This document shows positions 1 to 9,353 of a stretch of DNA of 64,000 nt, piece after piece. The stretch is taken from NCBI RefSeq assembly GCF_002887735.1, contig NZ_PKQP01000001.1:1-64000 (forward strand), written 5' to 3'. Source of the stretch: Stenotrophomonas bentonitica. GTDB lineage: Bacteria > Pseudomonadota > Gammaproteobacteria > Xanthomonadales > Xanthomonadaceae. The notes under the pieces are model-generated. The model was not told where the DNA came from, searched no databases, and saw only the letters and a list, made by a program, of their open reading frames with translations. Position 1 is the first letter of the stretch; each line of letters opens with the position of its first letter. The translations under genes and the position numbers were made by a program.

Positions 1-81
1 CGAGAAGCAGTACGCACTAAACGGCTGACGACTGTCTACAAAATCCTGGGCGATTCAGAAATCGAACACCGAGAGCACTGA
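1..81 (+). CDS. C-terminal end of an unidentified protein (partial)
   Basis: Frame 1 is open from the window edge and gives 26 residues ending ILGDSEIEHREH, then TGA. The charged, non-repetitive composition fits a real C-terminus, but 26 residues are not enough to name a family. The second integrase begins 180 bases downstream on the same strand, so this may be the last gene before it. It could equally be a chance open frame cut by the window edge. Confidence 0.3.
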   Translation, partial: REAVRTKRLTTVYKILGDSEIEHREH

Positions 82-203
82 AACGTATAGCGCCTGGTTC
101 AAAATATCCATATAAACAAAGCCGAGAACGGCGCACATTCTGATCCATTGAACTTGCTTACCTTAGGCAATCAGATGATCATTATCTCTGTCTTGTTTGT
201 GCA

Positions 204-231
204 TTGACAGATAACCATTACACCTTATCAA
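204..231 (+). promoter_or_regulatory. Candidate sigma70 promoter for the left integrase
   Basis: A perfect TTGACA at 204-209 is followed, after a 16-base spacer, by TATCAA at 226-231. It lies about 30 bases before the ATG at 261, inside an AT-richer stretch. The -10 match is only moderate. Confidence 0.35.
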
Positions 232-260
232 CAATCTACCTTCTCCTTTTCGGACTGTAG

Positions 261-1652
261 ATGCAATTTCAGCAACCCAAACTTCACCACTACTTGCAGC
301 ACCCTAAAGGCCAGCTCGCCATTAAGAGCATTCGCATTGGCAAAGTCGAATTTCACGACATCTTCGTCCAGGACAGAGCTGGCGCGCTTCATCTCCAAGA
401 TCTGGTTCAGGCAACCTACGATCACAGCGAAAAGCTCCGAAGACTTCGGCGGAACGGTACGCGCTATCCAGAGCCCCTTCCACTGGCGACCCCTGCCCGT
501 CTTCTCTCTGAAGAGGTCGATGACTTCCTAAAAGACAAAGAGCGGCAGAACCTTCGCACTACAACGATTGATGCCTATCGCCGGACCCTCGCAATCTTGC
601 AACGCGTCTCAGGCAACACCTCTGTTTCGCGCATTGATCACACTTCGATCTACGCGATGTGGGACTTGCTGCGATGGGCACCTGAAGACTTCATGACAAA
701 CCCTAAACTCCAAGGCCTCACCGTCCAAGCACTCATCACTCTGGGGCAGCGCCAAGGACGCCCACAGCCGGCCAACGCAACGCTCGAACTGCATCGGCGC
801 TTCCTGGCCTCTTTCTTCAATACCTTAGTCAAAGCGCGTGCCGTGCCGCACTCCCCGATGGACGCGTTCAAGCCTGCTCGCGACGATCTTCTGACTGACC
901 AGGATGCGCCTGAGCGGCTGCTTTCAGAAGAGGAGGTACAGAAGATCTTCAACCCTGACACTTTCGTCCCGTGGGCTAAGAAGTACCCCCACCGGTGGTG
1001 GTGCCCGCTCATTGCGCTTTACACCGGGGCACGCATCAACGAGATCGCGCAGCTCAAGGTGTGCGACATCGTCCAAGATCAGGGTGTGTGGTGCTTCTCA
1101 GTCCAGAAGACCGTTGACGAAGATTTAGCGCAGAGCACTGGCAAGCGCACGCGGCAAAGCCTCAAGGGCAAGAGCGCCATTCGCAAAGTCCCCATCCACG
1201 AGAGCCTTATCCAAGCCGGCTTCCTCGACTTCCTAGCTGACATGAAGGCTTGTGGCCACCCTCGCCTCTTCCCACATCTATCTGCAGGCGTCTCGACCAA
1301 GACCGGTGAAGTCAACGGACGCTACAGCCAAGCCTTCGTCAACCAATTCGCGGCCTATTTGAAAGGACTGGGCTTTGGCAAAGGGATCGGCTCCCACGCA
1401 TTCCGCCATACCCTTGCAACCGAACTTGACGCCAAGGGCGTGAGAGTTGAGCACATTGCGCTGATCACCGGCCACGCCCTCAACAAGAAGGCGCCCGTGC
1501 TCCAAGACAATTACGTGCACAAGTCCGCCAGCAATGTCAGGAAGCTCCAGGGAGAGGCACTGGCGCAATATCAACCCTCAGTGGTGCTGCCAACTTACGT
1601 GCGCGGACAATTTAAGGAACGACTTAAAAAAGGGGCAAAGATGTATCCGTGA
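261..1652 (+). CDS. Tyrosine recombinase (phage/island integrase)
   Basis: A 463-residue site-specific recombinase expected to integrate and excise a mobile element through a covalent 3'-phosphotyrosine intermediate. The C-terminal catalytic domain is complete: Arg258 in YTGARINE, His379 and Arg382 in HAFRH, His405 in the GHAL motif, and nucleophile Tyr418 in DNYVHK. The central core-binding domain (about 85-200) is also present. Many relatives of this type carry an extra N-terminal segment of roughly 60-80 residues before the part seen here, and an in-frame TAG stands directly upstream of the ATG, so the N-terminus may be truncated. It is only distantly similar to the integrase at 37026-38486 and probably belonged to a different element. 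No tRNA gene or obvious att repeat is visible beside it. Confidence 0.85.
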   Translation: MQFQQPKLHHYLQHPKGQLAIKSIRIGKVEFHDIFVQDRAGALHLQDLVQATYDHSEKLRRLRRNGTRYPEPLPLATPARLLSEEVDDFLKDKERQNLRTTTIDAYRRTLAILQRVSGNTSVSRIDHTSIYAMWDLLRWAPEDFMTNPKLQGLTVQALITLGQRQGRPQPANATLELHRRFLASFFNTLVKARAVPHSPMDAFKPARDDLLTDQDAPERLLSEEEVQKIFNPDTFVPWAKKYPHRWWCPLIALYTGARINEIAQLKVCDIVQDQGVWCFSVQKTVDEDLAQSTGKRTRQSLKGKSAIRKVPIHESLIQAGFLDFLADMKACGHPRLFPHLSAGVSTKTGEVNGRYSQAFVNQFAAYLKGLGFGKGIGSHAFRHTLATELDAKGVRVEHIALITGHALNKKAPVLQDNYVHKSASNVRKLQGEALAQYQPSVVLPTYVRGQFKERLKKGAKMYP

Positions 1653-2263
1653 GTAGCCGATGCCCGCGCGTGAGAACTCTTGCCGCAATCGGCGCCTATT
1701 GAAAAGTTTGGAAATTTGCGAGCGATTACTCAGGGCTAGCTAGAGCGCTTGCATCACTCGCCTGGCACTGGCGGCGAAGGCTACGCGTGCGGTATTTTTC
1801 CAGAGTCGATTGCGAATCGCCGACGAGCAACATTGATCGATGTAGATCGCCGAGAAATCAGTGATAACCGGACGGAACACCCCCGCTACGGCCCAGCGGA
1901 GAAGCAAGAGCGAGGACGCCGGAGGCGAGCCATCTCTTGCTGATCAATCGACGGCTCCGTCTCCTACGGCTAGTGCTGGCTCCGACCCTTCGTCTGGCGC
2001 GTGCTGGCTTAGCCGCCTCCGAAATGACGGAGCTGACCTTGCCGCGATGTGCGTCTATGCAGGCGGGCCTCAGGAAATCGCCACGATCATCAATACAAAC
2101 GACGCGACCCAGTCGGCAATAGACTTCTCTGGACCGGGTGGCCTCATGCTGAGCAGATGGCGCCGAGCCCCCCCTCCTCTATTCGCGGGAGAAGAAACGC
2201 AAAGAAGGGGGGCCGCGTAGCAGCCCACACTGTTGTTCTATCAGGGCCTCCGAAGTGGATCGT
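1653..2263 (+). other. 611-base stretch without a supported gene
   Basis: Several overlapping open frames exist (for example 1861-2220), but their translations are low-complexity, rich in Arg, Ser and Pro, lack a ribosome site, and match no fold I recognise on either strand. The stretch separates the left integrase from the redox genes and is probably recombination debris. Confidence 0.5.
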
Positions 2264-3199
2264 TTAGCGTGTAAAGTCCGCCACCACCTTTCCGATTCGG
2301 GGGCCAGTACGGCTGCGCTCGATGGCCGACGGGATGTCGTTGAAACGCACTACGTTACCGATCGTCGAGACGAGCGATCCCTGTGCGATTTCTGCCGCGA
2401 GACGCGCCAGAAGAGTCGCGTCGCCCTTGTTCACGAACCACAGGCCGCGACGACCGTCAGGTGTACGCGCAACGATGTCAGGCGTCGCCGCACTGACGAT
2501 CGCGCCGCCCTCGGCTAGCACGGCCCAGGAACGGTCCACCACATCGCCCCCGACGTAGTCCAGCACCAAATCGATCCGCTCTGCGACCGACTCAAATCGC
2601 TGGCTTCGATAGTCAATGACATGATCGGCCCCCAAGCTACGGACGTAATCCAGGCTCGCAGCTGACGCCGTTGCGAAGACTTCCGCACCCGCTTGCTTCG
2701 CGTACTGGACCGCATAACCGCCAAGCCCGCCCGCTGCACCATGGATCAGAATGCGCTGCCCCGCAACGATGGCGCCGGCCTGATGCAAGCTCAGCCAGCC
2801 AGCCACCGCCGCCACCGGAATTGCGGCGGCCTGCACATCGTTCAAGGGTGCTGGCGTATGCACCAAATTTGCTTCGGCCACAGGGACAAACTCGGCATAA
2901 GCACCCAGACGACCCAGCGGACCCATCACGCGGTCGCCCACTTGAAAACGCGACGTGCCTGGGCCGATTGCCTCAACGACACCTGCCAGCTCGATGCCCA
3001 GAACGGCCGGCAGTTGCACCTGAAATACCTTCTGGACGAGACCTTCCCTGAACTTCCAGTCGATGCCGTTCACGCCCGCCGCGAGCACACGGACCAGCAC
3101 TTGGCCCTCTCCTGCCACCGGCTTGGCGATCTCGCCGATCTCGGCGGCGGAAGCACCGCCGTAGGCGCGGACCAACACTGCGCGTTGCATTTCTGTCAT
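2264..3199 (-). CDS. Zinc-free NADP-dependent MDR oxidoreductase (quinone oxidoreductase type)
   Basis: About 311 residues of the medium-chain dehydrogenase/reductase superfamily, the group that reduces quinones or enones with NADPH in the cytoplasm. The N-terminal GroES-like half contains GVNGIDWKFREG and GIELAGVVEAIG. The Rossmann half contains the nucleotide-binding loop IHGAAGGLGGYAVQYAK followed by GADHVIDY. No structural or catalytic zinc ligands are evident. An upstream in-frame start exists at 3253, but ATG 3199 is preceded by GAGGAG at good spacing and gives the usual family length. It lies downstream of the SDR-OYE fusion on the same strand, so the two could be co-transcribed as an electrophile-reduction unit. 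The exact substrate cannot be predicted. Confidence 0.88.
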   Translation of the reverse strand: MTEMQRAVLVRAYGGASAAEIGEIAKPVAGEGQVLVRVLAAGVNGIDWKFREGLVQKVFQVQLPAVLGIELAGVVEAIGPGTSRFQVGDRVMGPLGRLGAYAEFVPVAEANLVHTPAPLNDVQAAAIPVAAVAGWLSLHQAGAIVAGQRILIHGAAGGLGGYAVQYAKQAGAEVFATASAASLDYVRSLGADHVIDYRSQRFESVAERIDLVLDYVGGDVVDRSWAVLAEGGAIVSAATPDIVARTPDGRRGLWFVNKGDATLLARLAAEIAQGSLVSTIGNVVRFNDIPSAIERSRTGPRIGKVVADFTR

Positions 3200-3281
3200 G
3201 TTGAGGCTCCTCACATTTTGATTGCGATACCTGGGACGTATCGACGAGCCCAAAGCCGCGGCAATACGTCCCGGTGGTCTG

Positions 3282-5279
3282 TCAGGCCGTCGTGGCGGGA
3301 TTCAGGCTCGGGTAGTCGGTATAACCCGTGGCGTCCCCGCCGTAGTACGTCGCCTGGTCTGGAGCATTCATCGGCGCGTCGGTCTTCAGGCGTTCGACGA
3401 AGTCTGGGTTAGCCAGCACCAGTTGGCCGTAGGACTCGAGTTCGGCCAAGCCCGACACCACATCGCTACCGACCTGTTCGCGAGGGCGCCCCGGACGGTT
3501 CAGGATGAGCGTGCCGCTCCAAAGTTTGCGAATTTCTGCGACCAGGGCTTCATTGCCGACGTGCATCACATGCACATAGGCCAGACCCAACTTGGACAGT
3601 TCAGTGGTCAGATGGGCGTATAGGGCAAGCGCTTCGGAACCTTCGTCGATACCCCACAGCTTGGCGCCAGGTGAGAGGCGGATCGCCGTCCGGTCCGGAC
3701 CGATCTCTTCAGCGATTGCCTTGGCAACCTCGATCGCAAAGCGAGCCCGGTTTTCGACGGAACCACCATACTCATCGGTGCGGGCGTTGGCGCTTGGAGC
3801 AAAGAACTGCTGGACGAGATAGGCATTGGCACCGTGGATTTCGACGCCGTCGGCACCTGCTTCGATGGCCCGGCGGGCGGCAAAGCGGAAGTCCGCCACC
3901 GTCTGGCGAATCTCGTCGGTAGTCAGCGCGCGGGGCTCAGGGATGGGCTGCATGCCCGTCATGGTGAACATCGGCGTATCAGGCGCGATGGCCGACGGGG
4001 CCACGGGTTGGCGATGGTGCGGCGTGTTGTCGGGATGGGACATGCGACCCGCATGCATCAGCTGGATGAAGAGTCGCGAACCCTTGTCGTGCACGGCCTG
4101 TGTGATGGCCTTCCAGCCTTCGACCTGCGCGTCGGTAAAGATGCCGGGAGTGCACAGGTAGCCCTGCCCGTCTTCGGATGGCTGCGTCCCTTCGGAGACG
4201 ATCAGGCCAACACTTGCGCGCTCCTTGTAATAGGTGATGGCAAGTGCCTTAGGCGTCCCATCGAATTCGGCGCGGGAGCGCGTCATCGGCGCCATCACGA
4301 TGCGGTTGGACAGGGTATAGCGGCCCACTTTGACGGGGTCGAAGATCTGGGTCATGGAATGCTCCTTCAGAATGCGGTTGGGGGACTGGGCGGGATTGGA
4401 ACTACGGGCACGTGCCACAAGGGCTCCGGACTCGGAAAGAAACGCTTCAATGTGTGCGGGGGTCAGCCCTGGCGAGGGAAGGATCGCCTGCGCCTTCCGG
4501 TTGAACATCAGACCGGTTTTGCCGTCGAGTTCGGGAGTTATCAGAAGCGGCACGATGTGCTCGGCATACGCTTCTGCAGTTGGATTGAGCAACCCGATCA
4601 GCCACTCGATCGTGGCTGACAGCAACTTCTTTCCGCCCAGGAAGTTGCTGCGGATGTCTGTTTTGATCAGGCCCGGATTCAGTCCGAAGACCCCGACGTG
4701 CGGCAGCCGCTTCGCAGCGTCCAACACCAGCATCTCGTTGCCGGCCACCGTGTTCATGTGCACGCCCATGGCGCTGTATGACTGCTCTGCGTTGAGGTCG
4801 CCGACTTTCCCAGGCTGGCCACTACCGGGATAGCCCATGATGAAGACGCGCGGCCGAGCGCGGCCCGCAGACCGTTTCTGGCCCAACCGCTTCTCGATCT
4901 CTTGCAGGATCACCAGTCGACTCAGATAGCTGACCGCCATATCGCGCTCTAGCCCTTCCGCCGTCACTTCGCGTTGGGGGGCCGCAATGATGCCGGTCGT
5001 GAACACGACCAGGTCCAAAGACTCCGCGGGGAGCATCGCCGCGACGCGGACGGCTTCGCTCATGAGGTTTAGATCCGCCTCAATGAAGCTGATCCCCGGC
5101 TGGTCTGGGTCGCGGAAACTTCTTCCTACGACCGTCACCCGTGCGCCCCGGGCGGCGAGGACCTTGGCCAAGGCACGACCGAGGCCACCGGTGCCACCAA
5201 CTATCGCGATCTCTTTGCCGGCCACATGCGCAGCCGAGAGACTGAGCTCGGGCAAGCGGAGGGATGGATCAATTTTCAT
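3282..5279 (-). CDS. In-frame fusion: SDR-like protein plus Old Yellow Enzyme flavin reductase
   Basis: One uninterrupted 665-codon frame encodes two proteins usually found separately. Residues 1-308 are a Rossmann SDR with GGTGGLGRA near residue 28. The usual catalytic YxxxK is not recognisable where expected (the segment reads HMNTVAGNEM). Residues 309-665 are a full-length NemA-type Old Yellow Enzyme: VMAPMTRSRAEF, the substrate-binding HGAN in GVEIHGANAYL, and DEYGGSVENRARF for FMN binding. These enzymes reduce activated C=C bonds or nitro groups with NAD(P)H. An AAGGAG sequence stands before the internal ATG at 4355, so the OYE can probably also be made alone. The gene is divergent from the LysR gene at 5380, its likely regulator. 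Either a true fusion or loss of the SDR stop codon would explain it. Confidence 0.88.
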   Translation of the reverse strand: MKIDPSLRLPELSLSAAHVAGKEIAIVGGTGGLGRALAKVLAARGARVTVVGRSFRDPDQPGISFIEADLNLMSEAVRVAAMLPAESLDLVVFTTGIIAAPQREVTAEGLERDMAVSYLSRLVILQEIEKRLGQKRSAGRARPRVFIMGYPGSGQPGKVGDLNAEQSYSAMGVHMNTVAGNEMLVLDAAKRLPHVGVFGLNPGLIKTDIRSNFLGGKKLLSATIEWLIGLLNPTAEAYAEHIVPLLITPELDGKTGLMFNRKAQAILPSPGLTPAHIEAFLSESGALVARARSSNPAQSPNRILKEHSMTQIFDPVKVGRYTLSNRIVMAPMTRSRAEFDGTPKALAITYYKERASVGLIVSEGTQPSEDGQGYLCTPGIFTDAQVEGWKAITQAVHDKGSRLFIQLMHAGRMSHPDNTPHHRQPVAPSAIAPDTPMFTMTGMQPIPEPRALTTDEIRQTVADFRFAARRAIEAGADGVEIHGANAYLVQQFFAPSANARTDEYGGSVENRARFAIEVAKAIAEEIGPDRTAIRLSPGAKLWGIDEGSEALALYAHLTTELSKLGLAYVHVMHVGNEALVAEIRKLWSGTLILNRPGRPREQVGSDVVSGLAELESYGQLVLANPDFVERLKTDAPMNAPDQATYYGGDATGYTDYPSLNPATTA

Positions 5280-5379
5280 AGCGCACTCTTCCTAAATCGA
5301 TTCGCTATTGTCCATTGACCCATCTACGCGATAAAGTGGCTCCCATGAGAATGATTGCTTCATACATGGCGCAATAGAC

Positions 5380-6255
5380 ATGGAATACCTGAACGACATG
5401 GCCCTATTCGTAGAGGTCGTCAAAGCGAAGAGCTTTCGGGGAGCTGGGGACGCGACAGGTGTTCCGAACTCGACCATCTCTCGTCGAATCGGCGCTCTGG
5501 AACGATCGTTAGGGCTGCGGCTGCTTCACCGCACTACGCGCAGGATCGAATTGACCGAGGCGGGACAGATCTACTACGAGCGATGCCGCCGCATCGTTGA
5601 AGAAGCCCGCATGGCGCATGACCAGTTGGGCGAGATGCTGGCGCAGCCCAGCGGCACCCTGCGGGCATCGCTTCCCGTAGACTTTGCAACCATTTACATG
5701 GCGCCTCTGATCGTCGAGTTCGCTCAAAGATACCCAGGCATCAACTTTGAGTTCGATCTCACGCCACGACGGGTGGACCTGGTGGCTGAACCATTCGACG
5801 TGGCCATTCGCATGGGAGAGCAAGCGAGTTCGGCGTTGATCGCTCGACAGTTGGCAGAGCTGACACCGCACCTCTACGCTTCACCTGGCTACATCGAGAG
5901 AGCAGGAAATCCAGTCGGGCCGGCCGATTTGCAGAAGCATGAATGCCTCGGCTATGCCAAGTCCGGACCTTGGAGGCTCAAGCGCGGAGAGCAACATGTC
6001 AATGTCGATGTGGGCCGACGCTTCATCGTCAACAGTGTCGGCATGTACCGTAGCCTGGCTGTCCTAGGGCAAGGCATCGCGCTACTCGCGGAAGGCGTCG
6101 TTGCCGAGGACGTCGCCGAAGGCCGTCTGAGGCGAGTGCTACCGGGCTGGCATGGACACCCAATTCCGGTCTATGCCCTGACGGAGACGCGGCTGTTACC
6201 GGCCAAGACGCTGCGCTTCATCGAGTTTTTGAAAGAGAAACTGGCCAGTCACTAA
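5380..6255 (+). CDS. LysR-family transcriptional regulator
   Basis: A 291-residue LysR regulator. The N-terminal winged helix-turn-helix (about 1-60) contains FVEVVKAKSFRGAG and STISRRIGALERSLG. A linker helix follows, then a type 2 periplasmic-binding-like effector domain (about 90-290) with RRVDLVAEPFDVAIRMG, typical of the DsdC/PA2206-like subgroup. It is transcribed away from the SDR-OYE fusion across a gap of about 100 bases. That is the usual LysR arrangement, so it probably controls that gene in response to a quinone or other electrophile. The effector is unknown. Confidence 0.92.
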   Translation: MEYLNDMALFVEVVKAKSFRGAGDATGVPNSTISRRIGALERSLGLRLLHRTTRRIELTEAGQIYYERCRRIVEEARMAHDQLGEMLAQPSGTLRASLPVDFATIYMAPLIVEFAQRYPGINFEFDLTPRRVDLVAEPFDVAIRMGEQASSALIARQLAELTPHLYASPGYIERAGNPVGPADLQKHECLGYAKSGPWRLKRGEQHVNVDVGRRFIVNSVGMYRSLAVLGQGIALLAEGVVAEDVAEGRLRRVLPGWHGHPIPVYALTETRLLPAKTLRFIEFLKEKLASH

Positions 6256-6497
6256 GACGGAAATATATGGGCCGCCTCGTAGAGCCGGCCTAACTACGAT
6301 GTGCGCGCAGCCTTGCAGGATTCAATTCAATGCAATGGCAACCGGCAACGAGTGCGATCAAAGGGCGCGCCGGCCTCATCATGATATGTGCTTTCCGGCC
6401 GCTCCGGGCAAAGTCATCGTCGTATTGAACGATGACAGCAGAACAAAGCCGCGATGATTGCGCACACGATTGCGAGGTGAACGCCAGCCCGGTGCGA

Positions 6498-6854
6498 CTA
6501 CTTCGTCAGCTCGTAGCTCTCGTCCAACAGAGCGTAGATCTCGGAGGCCGACACTGCGCCATTAAGGGCGATGGTCAGCCAGTGCTCTTTGTTCATGTGA
6601 TACGCCGGGAGAAAGCCGTCGCGTGTACGCAGGTTGCCGACCTTTTCTGCTGCCACTTTGAGGTCAATAATTTCCAGATCTCCATCGCCCTCAAGCCCTA
6701 ACTTGGTACGGGGCACTACCATCAAAAGCGCGAACCACTTTTCGCTGTCCACATGGCGCAGCACCGCGTAATCGGGGAACCTCTCGAAGGGGTGATCTGG
6801 ATCTACACCGTATTTCTTCTTTGCGTAAGCAAACACATTATTGTGATTGATCAT
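6498..6854 (-). CDS. MmcQ/YjbR family protein
   Basis: A 118-residue cytoplasmic protein with the features of the MmcQ/YjbR family (double-wing DNA-binding-like fold): an N-terminal YAKKKYG...PFERFPDYAVLRH segment, a central KWFALLMVV strand, and the terminal HWLTIAL...LLDESYELTK. The family is conserved but its biochemical role is poorly established; DNA binding is inferred from structure. ATG 6854 is preceded by GAGAGGCC at usable spacing. It converges with the LysR gene, and the 240 bases between them hold no recognisable gene. Confidence 0.85.
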   Translation of the reverse strand: MINHNNVFAYAKKKYGVDPDHPFERFPDYAVLRHVDSEKWFALLMVVPRTKLGLEGDGDLEIIDLKVAAEKVGNLRTRDGFLPAYHMNKEHWLTIALNGAVSASEIYALLDESYELTK

Positions 6855-7092
6855 TACAGGCCTCTCTATTCGCTCAGATATTCATGATTGGCGCTCCATC
6901 GCCTAGGTAAACGCCAAATATTACGCTCATCGTTGATCTCTCAAGATGACATTTTTGCGCAAATCGGAAAGCTAATAAAGGCACAAATAGCCCACTCCTG
7001 ACACTTTTCGGACATCACCACTGAGACTTTTTCTGGCGAATTGGCGACGACATGGTAGGGTTGTCTGGCCTTAACAGTGAGTGGAGATACTG

Positions 7093-7551
7093 ATGACCCC
7101 TGATGAAATCACGTCGCTTGTCGAGTTCGAGAAGTCTATCCAGTGGCAGTGGAGCTCGGGTGACCCTACGGGCTACATGGATGCCCTGGCTGAGGACGTC
7201 ACTTATGTCGATCCGCTCGCCGAACGATTCATCGTCGGGCGCGATGCGGTTCGCGCGCACCTCAAACGCATCCATGCAGATGCGGGCATCATTCGGCAAG
7301 AATATCTCAATGAGATCGCTCGCCCGATCAGTGACAGCGAGGCCCTGCTGGTCTTCACGTTCAACACCTATCAGCAAGGTGAGAGCGGAGAGGAAAAGCT
7401 GTTTTTGTCGTGGAACATGTCCCTCATCTTCCGCAAAGAAGGCAACGGGTGGCTGATGACGCATGGACACTTGTCGCTGCGTAATGCGTGGGATTCTGAG
7501 AGCATTCCGACGCTACGCGATTCATGGCAGCGCACCAGCACCAAGGAATAG
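7093..7551 (+). CDS. NTF2-like (SnoaL/DUF4440-type) protein
   Basis: A protein of about 152 residues with a cone-shaped NTF2-like fold: an N-terminal helix (EFEKSIQWQWSSGD), the strand VTYVDPLAERFIVGRDAVRAHLKR, and C-terminal strands ending LFLSWNMSLIFRKEGNGWLMTHGHLS. Family members are small ketosteroid-isomerase-like enzymes or ligand-binding proteins, and the function here cannot be assigned. A GTG at 7081 is in frame, but GGAGATACTG in front of ATG 7093 favours the later start. It stands alone upstream of the AraC-type regulator. Confidence 0.75.
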   Translation: MTPDEITSLVEFEKSIQWQWSSGDPTGYMDALAEDVTYVDPLAERFIVGRDAVRAHLKRIHADAGIIRQEYLNEIARPISDSEALLVFTFNTYQQGESGEEKLFLSWNMSLIFRKEGNGWLMTHGHLSLRNAWDSESIPTLRDSWQRTSTKE

Positions 7552-7788
7552 CGTCCACGGCAACACCGATAATCGGCAGAACTCTGACCTGCTACCACCC
7601 CGTAGCAGGTCGGATAACCGGTCAGCCAACGGCAGACTCTGCCGATGCATCCGCTCTTCCCCGCGAAGTCCGACCACCTTCAAAGGCGGCGGCAGTATCC
7701 GAGGCTTTGGATTTTCCACCACGCGGTGGTTTGAATTCGCGAGTTCACGGGCGGCGGACTTCCCGATCCATAGGGGGAAAGTGATGAG

Positions 7789-8727
7789 ATGACCAAAGCG
7801 CCAAGAATCCACGTAAAGGAAATCAGTTACCGGCCGGAAGGGTCCTACCCTTACGGGTTGGAGATATTTCGTGTCTCAGACCTGAGGCGAAGAACCAGCC
7901 GGGAGGGCATGCGACGTACGTACGGCTACACCTTCCACATGCTCATACTCGTGACCGAGGGCCGGAGCGATCAAGTGCTCGATTTCGAGCCGTGCGCAGA
8001 CGGAGTAGGCAGCTTGGTCATCGTTCGCCCGGGGCAGGCGCACAGCTTCGGAGAGAATGAGGATTGGGATGGGTGGATACTGCTTGTGCGTCCAGACTTT
8101 CTTTGGGCCGCATCATCGCCTGAGGGCATGCGTCTGGGATTCGATATGAAGCGCTTGCCGAGTTGCATTTGCCTCGACGCCGGCGATTTGGAACGCGCAG
8201 CAACCGCTATGCAATGGATGAGGCTAGACGCCGCCCGTGCCGAGGGCGCCAGCCTCGAGCCTTTCAGCGATGAACCGGGTGCACCTCCAGAGTATTTTGA
8301 AGACTTGCAATGTCACCTGCGATACGCCTTCTACTCTCTGGTTTCCTGGCTTGCGATGAGCAGCGGCGACAAAGGTCCCCGGGATTCGCACGGGCAACCA
8401 ATTTTGCGTCGGTTCAACCACTTTAAAGGCTTGGTTGAAAAGCATTTGGTTGAATGGAGGAGCATCAGTGCCTACTCGACAGCGATGGGATGCACAGAGA
8501 GAAGCCTCACGCGTGCAGCTCTGGAAGCCGAAGGCATAAGTGCGAAGGAGTACCTTACGAGACGGCTTTGCTTGGAAGCTAAGCGCCTCTTAGTTCACAC
8601 CAACTCGCCCGTTGGCGTCATCGCCGACAAACTTGGCTTCAAAGAGGCCACACATTTCAGCAAGTTCTTCCGCCGCGTCGCTGGATGCACGCCGCAGCAA
8701 TTTCGCGCCGCGAATGGGCATGGATGA
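7789..8727 (+). CDS. AraC-family transcriptional regulator
   Basis: A 312-residue regulator. The N-terminal half (about 1-180) is cupin-like, with YGYTFHMLILVTEG and VIVRPGQAHSFGENEDWDGW. The C-terminal half (about 205-310) carries two helix-turn-helix motifs and the AraC signature GVIADKLGFKEATHFSKFFRRVAGCTP. Such proteins bind a small effector in the cupin and activate nearby genes. The start is ATG 7789 behind a purine-rich AGGGGGAAAG. No target is obvious; the neighbours are a lone NTF2-like gene and the HxlR/azoreductase pair. Confidence 0.9.
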   Translation: MTKAPRIHVKEISYRPEGSYPYGLEIFRVSDLRRRTSREGMRRTYGYTFHMLILVTEGRSDQVLDFEPCADGVGSLVIVRPGQAHSFGENEDWDGWILLVRPDFLWAASSPEGMRLGFDMKRLPSCICLDAGDLERAATAMQWMRLDAARAEGASLEPFSDEPGAPPEYFEDLQCHLRYAFYSLVSWLAMSSGDKGPRDSHGQPILRRFNHFKGLVEKHLVEWRSISAYSTAMGCTERSLTRAALEAEGISAKEYLTRRLCLEAKRLLVHTNSPVGVIADKLGFKEATHFSKFFRRVAGCTPQQFRAANGHG

Positions 8728-8854
8728 TTGCGGCGGATGACTCCGGCAAGGACTGGCGCGTTCCCCCAGGGTCGACATAGCGCTTAACTAGGCCGATAAC
8801 ACAGCGAGGCGCCTCGCTCTGACAGCACCTTGCCGTCATAGCGCGGCTTACTGA

Positions 8855-9259
8855 TCAACGGTCGGCCAGCTCGTCTTCGTGCACTGCCGCTCGTTCATCA
8901 AAGGCCGCCCTAGCCGCATCGATATCGGTGATATGACGGCTTGCCCAGAGGCCCAAGGCCGTCACTGGCTCCGTAAGCGAGCGTCCCAATGGTGTCAGCT
9001 CGTATTCCACATGTGGCGGCATCACGGCGCGAACTGTTCTCTTAACCAAGCCATCCCGCTCAAGCCCCCGCAAGCAAAGCGTTAGCATGCGCTGCGATAT
9101 CCCATTGATCGCGCGCTTGAGCTCGGTAAAGCGCCGAGGGCCACCGTCTAAAAACATGATGATCAGAATGCTCCATTTCTCCCCGACACGGGCCAGCACC
9201 TGACTGATCTTTTGGCAATCGGAATTTTGTAAATCATGCGGGGGCACGGTTACGTCCAT
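8855..9259 (-). CDS. HxlR-family transcriptional regulator
   Basis: A winged-helix regulator of the HxlR/DUF24 family, about 134 residues. The family hallmark is clear: the conserved Cys in NSDCQKISQVLARVGEKWSILII, then GPRRFTELKRAINGISQRMLT, LRGLERDGLVKRTV, and PPHVEYELTPLGRSL. Members with this single N-terminal Cys often sense quinones or other electrophiles by thiol modification. An in-frame GTG at 9298 would add 13 residues, but ATG 9259 fits the family better. It is divergent from the azoreductase at 9354 and is its likely repressor. Confidence 0.9.
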   Translation of the reverse strand: MDVTVPPHDLQNSDCQKISQVLARVGEKWSILIIMFLDGGPRRFTELKRAINGISQRMLTLCLRGLERDGLVKRTVRAVMPPHVEYELTPLGRSLTEPVTALGLWASRHITDIDAARAAFDERAAVHEDELADR

Positions 9260-9353
9260 GATACTGGGTTCTCTTTTTGTGCCGTATTGTGCGTCCACAA
9301 AGGCGTGGTTACATTGATAGCTCTAGTCACAATTCTATACCGGAGCTCATGAA

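Noticed and set aside
1861..2220. A 119-residue protein behind the left integrase
   Set aside because: Low-complexity composition, no ribosome site, and two other frames open over the same bases.
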